64,000 nt of DNA from assembly GCA_963693285.1 (NCBI GenBank), contig OY848928.1:5361827-5425826 (forward strand), given 5' to 3'. The notes beneath the pieces are model-generated. The model was not told the DNA's origin, did no database searches, and saw nothing but the letters and a program-made list of their open reading frames with translations. Shown piece by piece: positions 62,138 to 64,000 of the stretch; within the stretch, counting starts at the first letter, position 1, and the number at the start of each line of letters is the position of its first letter. Made by a program: the position numbers and the translations under genes. Source of the DNA: Xestospongia muta. Taxonomy: Eukaryota; Porifera; Demospongiae; Haplosclerida; Petrosiidae.

Positions 62138-62387
62138 TCAATGTAGTAATAAATGCTGTCTTCTACATGTTGATATATCTTTAGCAAAACAATCTTTGAG
62201 AAGAACAAGTGATAAAATGTAAATGGCATTGCTAATTATTTCAGCCAGTATCATAAGTCCATACCAAGTTCTAATGGATAATGTAACTATTAATAATTCA
62301 GTCAATATTAGAGCAGTAAATGTGATAACCACAACATGAATTAACTGAGACTCAAATAGCCAAACCCAAGTAACATAATAATACCAC
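62138..62387 (-). pseudogene. ATP9A/B-like (pseudogene): ATP9-type phospholipid flippase exon fragment
   Basis: The open stretch LIHVVVITFTALILTELLIV and the following SIRTWYGLMILAEIISNAIY match the near-C-terminal membrane segments of the P4-ATPases ATP9A/ATP9B. The left edge in gene sense has an acceptor-like tttgtgtag. The first residues (GGIIMLLG) are in a different frame from the rest, suggesting a small indel. No neighbouring ATP9 exons were found, so it is probably a displaced, decaying exon. Confidence 0.6.
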
Positions 62388-62659
62388 CTACACAAATAAT
62401 TGTATTACTGGTATCATAAAATATGATGTACCTGATAGACACTGATTAATATTCACAAAAAGAAAGTTTTATTAACAAGTTAATAGTTAACTTATGATCA
62501 TAAGGTAACTATTAACTTCTTTATGTTTAAATAAATTGATATGTTTAAGTATTCCATCTACTGTTCATACAGGACACCTGAAATAGGAGAAATGATCAAA
62601 TGTGATCCATACAAAGAGTAGTATCATAGGATTTATATGTGAATGTACCAGATGTAGTG

Positions 62660-63143
62660 CGTAATAATTATTTGGGTCATTTCACTGATTTAAGAGCTAT
62701 TGTAATCTTTTCTAGTACAGAATACCAACTCCTATTCAATGAAAAGTTTTACCATCCATTATGAGAGATGGTCTTATGAAGTAATGTGATAATTAATAGG
62801 AGGTTAGGTCAAAGATGTACCTTTCTTGTTACCATCATATTTAAGATTGGTACTCAAGCATTGATCCTATCTCCTATGGAAGAACTTGGTATACAATCTA
62901 TTCTTTTTCTGCAACTATATCATACTTATTGGTGGAATTAGATAAAGCAGATATTGTATATAATATTTAACAGTAATTTCATCTCATCTCTACTATCTTT
63001 TTCTTTGTAGATTGAATAGACAACTGATGTATATGCTTTGAGTTGTGTTATGTTTCTTTCTCTCTCTTTCTGTAGATTGAAAAAAACTGCTGATGTATAT
63101 GCTTTCTTAGCTGAAAATTTAGATATTACATGGCAAGACTAGA
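62660..63143 (+). pseudogene. DDX54 (pseudogene): Rearranged DDX54 fragment
   Basis: Pieces of the DDX54 gene in the wrong order: the [12 protein letters not shown] exon, then the VPTPIQ segment, then an inverted block (about 62745-62825), then the PTRELA and [11 protein letters not shown] segments. It ends with the same TADVYAFLAENLDITWQD-like tail seen at 53.5 kb, here with an extra A. Many frame breaks. Confidence 0.8.
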
Positions 63144-63373
63144 TTTAGTGTGTAATAATGTTATTTGTTAGAGAAATAATATTTAATATATTGTTATTAC
63201 AATTTAATAAAATTCATTAGTTGACATAACTGTCTGTAGGAGTACCTGATATCACATGACTTACCTCAGTAATCTAGATCAACAGACTTGTTAGATTATA
63301 AGGTAACCATCTCTTATTGTCTCAGTGTATTACTTACTCTTTTCATTGTCTATTATCTAGCTACATAAATACA

Positions 63374-64000
63374 ATGGCTACTATTACTACTGAACCTGAC
63401 TCCTGTGATCCTCCATGTAGTACTACCTCCTACCTATGTTCTCATAAACAACCACACACCTATAATGACCCTCGTCTCCTCTCCTGTCTTCATTCCTTCT
63501 GTAAGACATGTTTAACAGATCTTGTTAACTCAACCAATACTACTATCATATGTCCTACCTGTTATGAACCAACATTACTTCCTAATAACTCTAGAGTTGA
63601 TGACCTGCCTTGTAATCTTAGATTGGTCCATGAAATAGAGGCTACTACCATCATTGCTAAGGCTAATTCTTCTACTCCTATTGTTTGTGAAGGATGTATC
63701 ACTGATCCACCACCATCAGTAGCCTACTGTGTTGACTGTGAGGAATTTATATGTAATGATTGTGAAGATATGCATAAAAGGAAACGTAAATTATTTCATC
63801 ATGAACTACTCAACATCAACCATCTTAACATATCTTCCCTTCTAACTAAAACCAAACCATCTTTCTGTCCACGTCATCCTAAAGAACCACTAGACCTTTA
63901 CTGTCAAGTGTGTCATACTATAACCTGTCGATTATGTGTTCTTACTGGTCATGTTGGTCATACTTGTACTGACCTTGATCAGGTAGCTGACAGTAACAAA
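63374..64000 (+). CDS. TRIM2/3/71-like: TRIM-NHL paralog, cut by the right edge
   Basis: Second copy of the gene at 53769, open to the window end (about 209 residues seen). It starts MATITTEPDSCDPPCSTTSY like the first copy. The RING has the same missing second Cys (C-S-H-K). Differences include RVDDLPC for GIDNLPC, CEGCITD for CEGCMTD, and CQVCHTITC for CQVCCTITC in B-box 2, where His here looks closer to the usual zinc-ligand pattern. The 5' flank, including the DDX54-derived remnant, is also shared, so the duplication covered more than the gene. Confidence 0.9.
   Translation, partial: MATITTEPDSCDPPCSTTSYLCSHKQPHTYNDPRLLSCLHSFCKTCLTDLVNSTNTTIICPTCYEPTLLPNNSRVDDLPCNLRLVHEIEATTIIAKANSSTPIVCEGCITDPPPSVAYCVDCEEFICNDCEDMHKRKRKLFHHELLNINHLNISSLLTKTKPSFCPRHPKEPLDLYCQVCHTITCRLCVLTGHVGHTCTDLDQVADSNK

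Overview
This is a eukaryotic, almost certainly metazoan, chromosomal window. It is AT-rich, gene-dense and intron-rich, with mostly very short introns (about 40-110 bp), many (CT)n/(GA)n and (ATCC)n tracts, and animal-type genes: EXT1-like exostosin, Kelch-like BTB protein, TRIM-NHL, glutamate-cysteine ligase, SLC25A32-like carrier, DUS3L, DDX54. The compact layout and the divergence of the proteins suggest an early-branching animal. A demosponge of the Amphimedon type is my best guess, by inference only.

Layout. 1-5.7 kb (-): 5' part of a large many-exon helical protein I could not identify, cut by the left edge. 5.7-15.0 kb (-): three tandem peroxisomal acyl-CoA oxidase genes with PTS1 ends, mosaic in similarity, each with a (CT)n tract directly at one 3' splice site. 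15.07-16.4 kb (+): unknown charged protein, divergent from the third oxidase. 16.5-20.0 kb (-): glutamate-cysteine ligase catalytic subunit with a tandemly repeated 5' splice junction. 20.08 kb (+): tRNA-Cys(GCA). 20.2-21.3 kb (-): GRIP-domain golgin. 21.5-24.4 kb (-): two intronless paralogs with an apparent VHL box (BC box plus Cul2 box). 24.6-25.1 kb (-): ribosomal stalk protein P1. 25.3-28.0 kb (-): DUS3L, head-to-head with SLC25A32 (+, 28.2-29.7). 29.9-30.5 kb (-): NOP16. 30.7-36.2 kb (-): EXT1, head-to-head with a small predicted membrane protein (+, 36.4-37.3). 37.5-39.9 kb (-): LACTB2, with a hAT-like MITE in an intron. 39.9-44.6 kb: repeat-rich spacer with several satellite arrays. 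44.6-47.5 kb (+): three-RRM hnRNP M-like protein with an 8-nt microexon and a GC-AG intron. 47.8-50.05 kb (+): Kelch-like protein. 50.6-52.9 kb (-): aspartyl/asparaginyl beta-hydroxylase-like protein with an altered iron ligand. 53-64 kb: a locally duplicated region with an intact DDX54, broken DDX54 and ASPH fragments, and two TRIM-NHL genes (the second runs off the right edge), plus an ATP9-type flippase fragment and a GC-rich island.

Most genes are unrelated housekeeping genes, as expected of a compact animal genome. Several pairs are divergent and closely spaced (about 110-200 bp), suggesting shared promoters. The accessory parts are the oxidase array, the VHL-box pair and the TRIM-NHL/DDX54 duplications. 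All gene models are my own splice-site joins and need transcript support.
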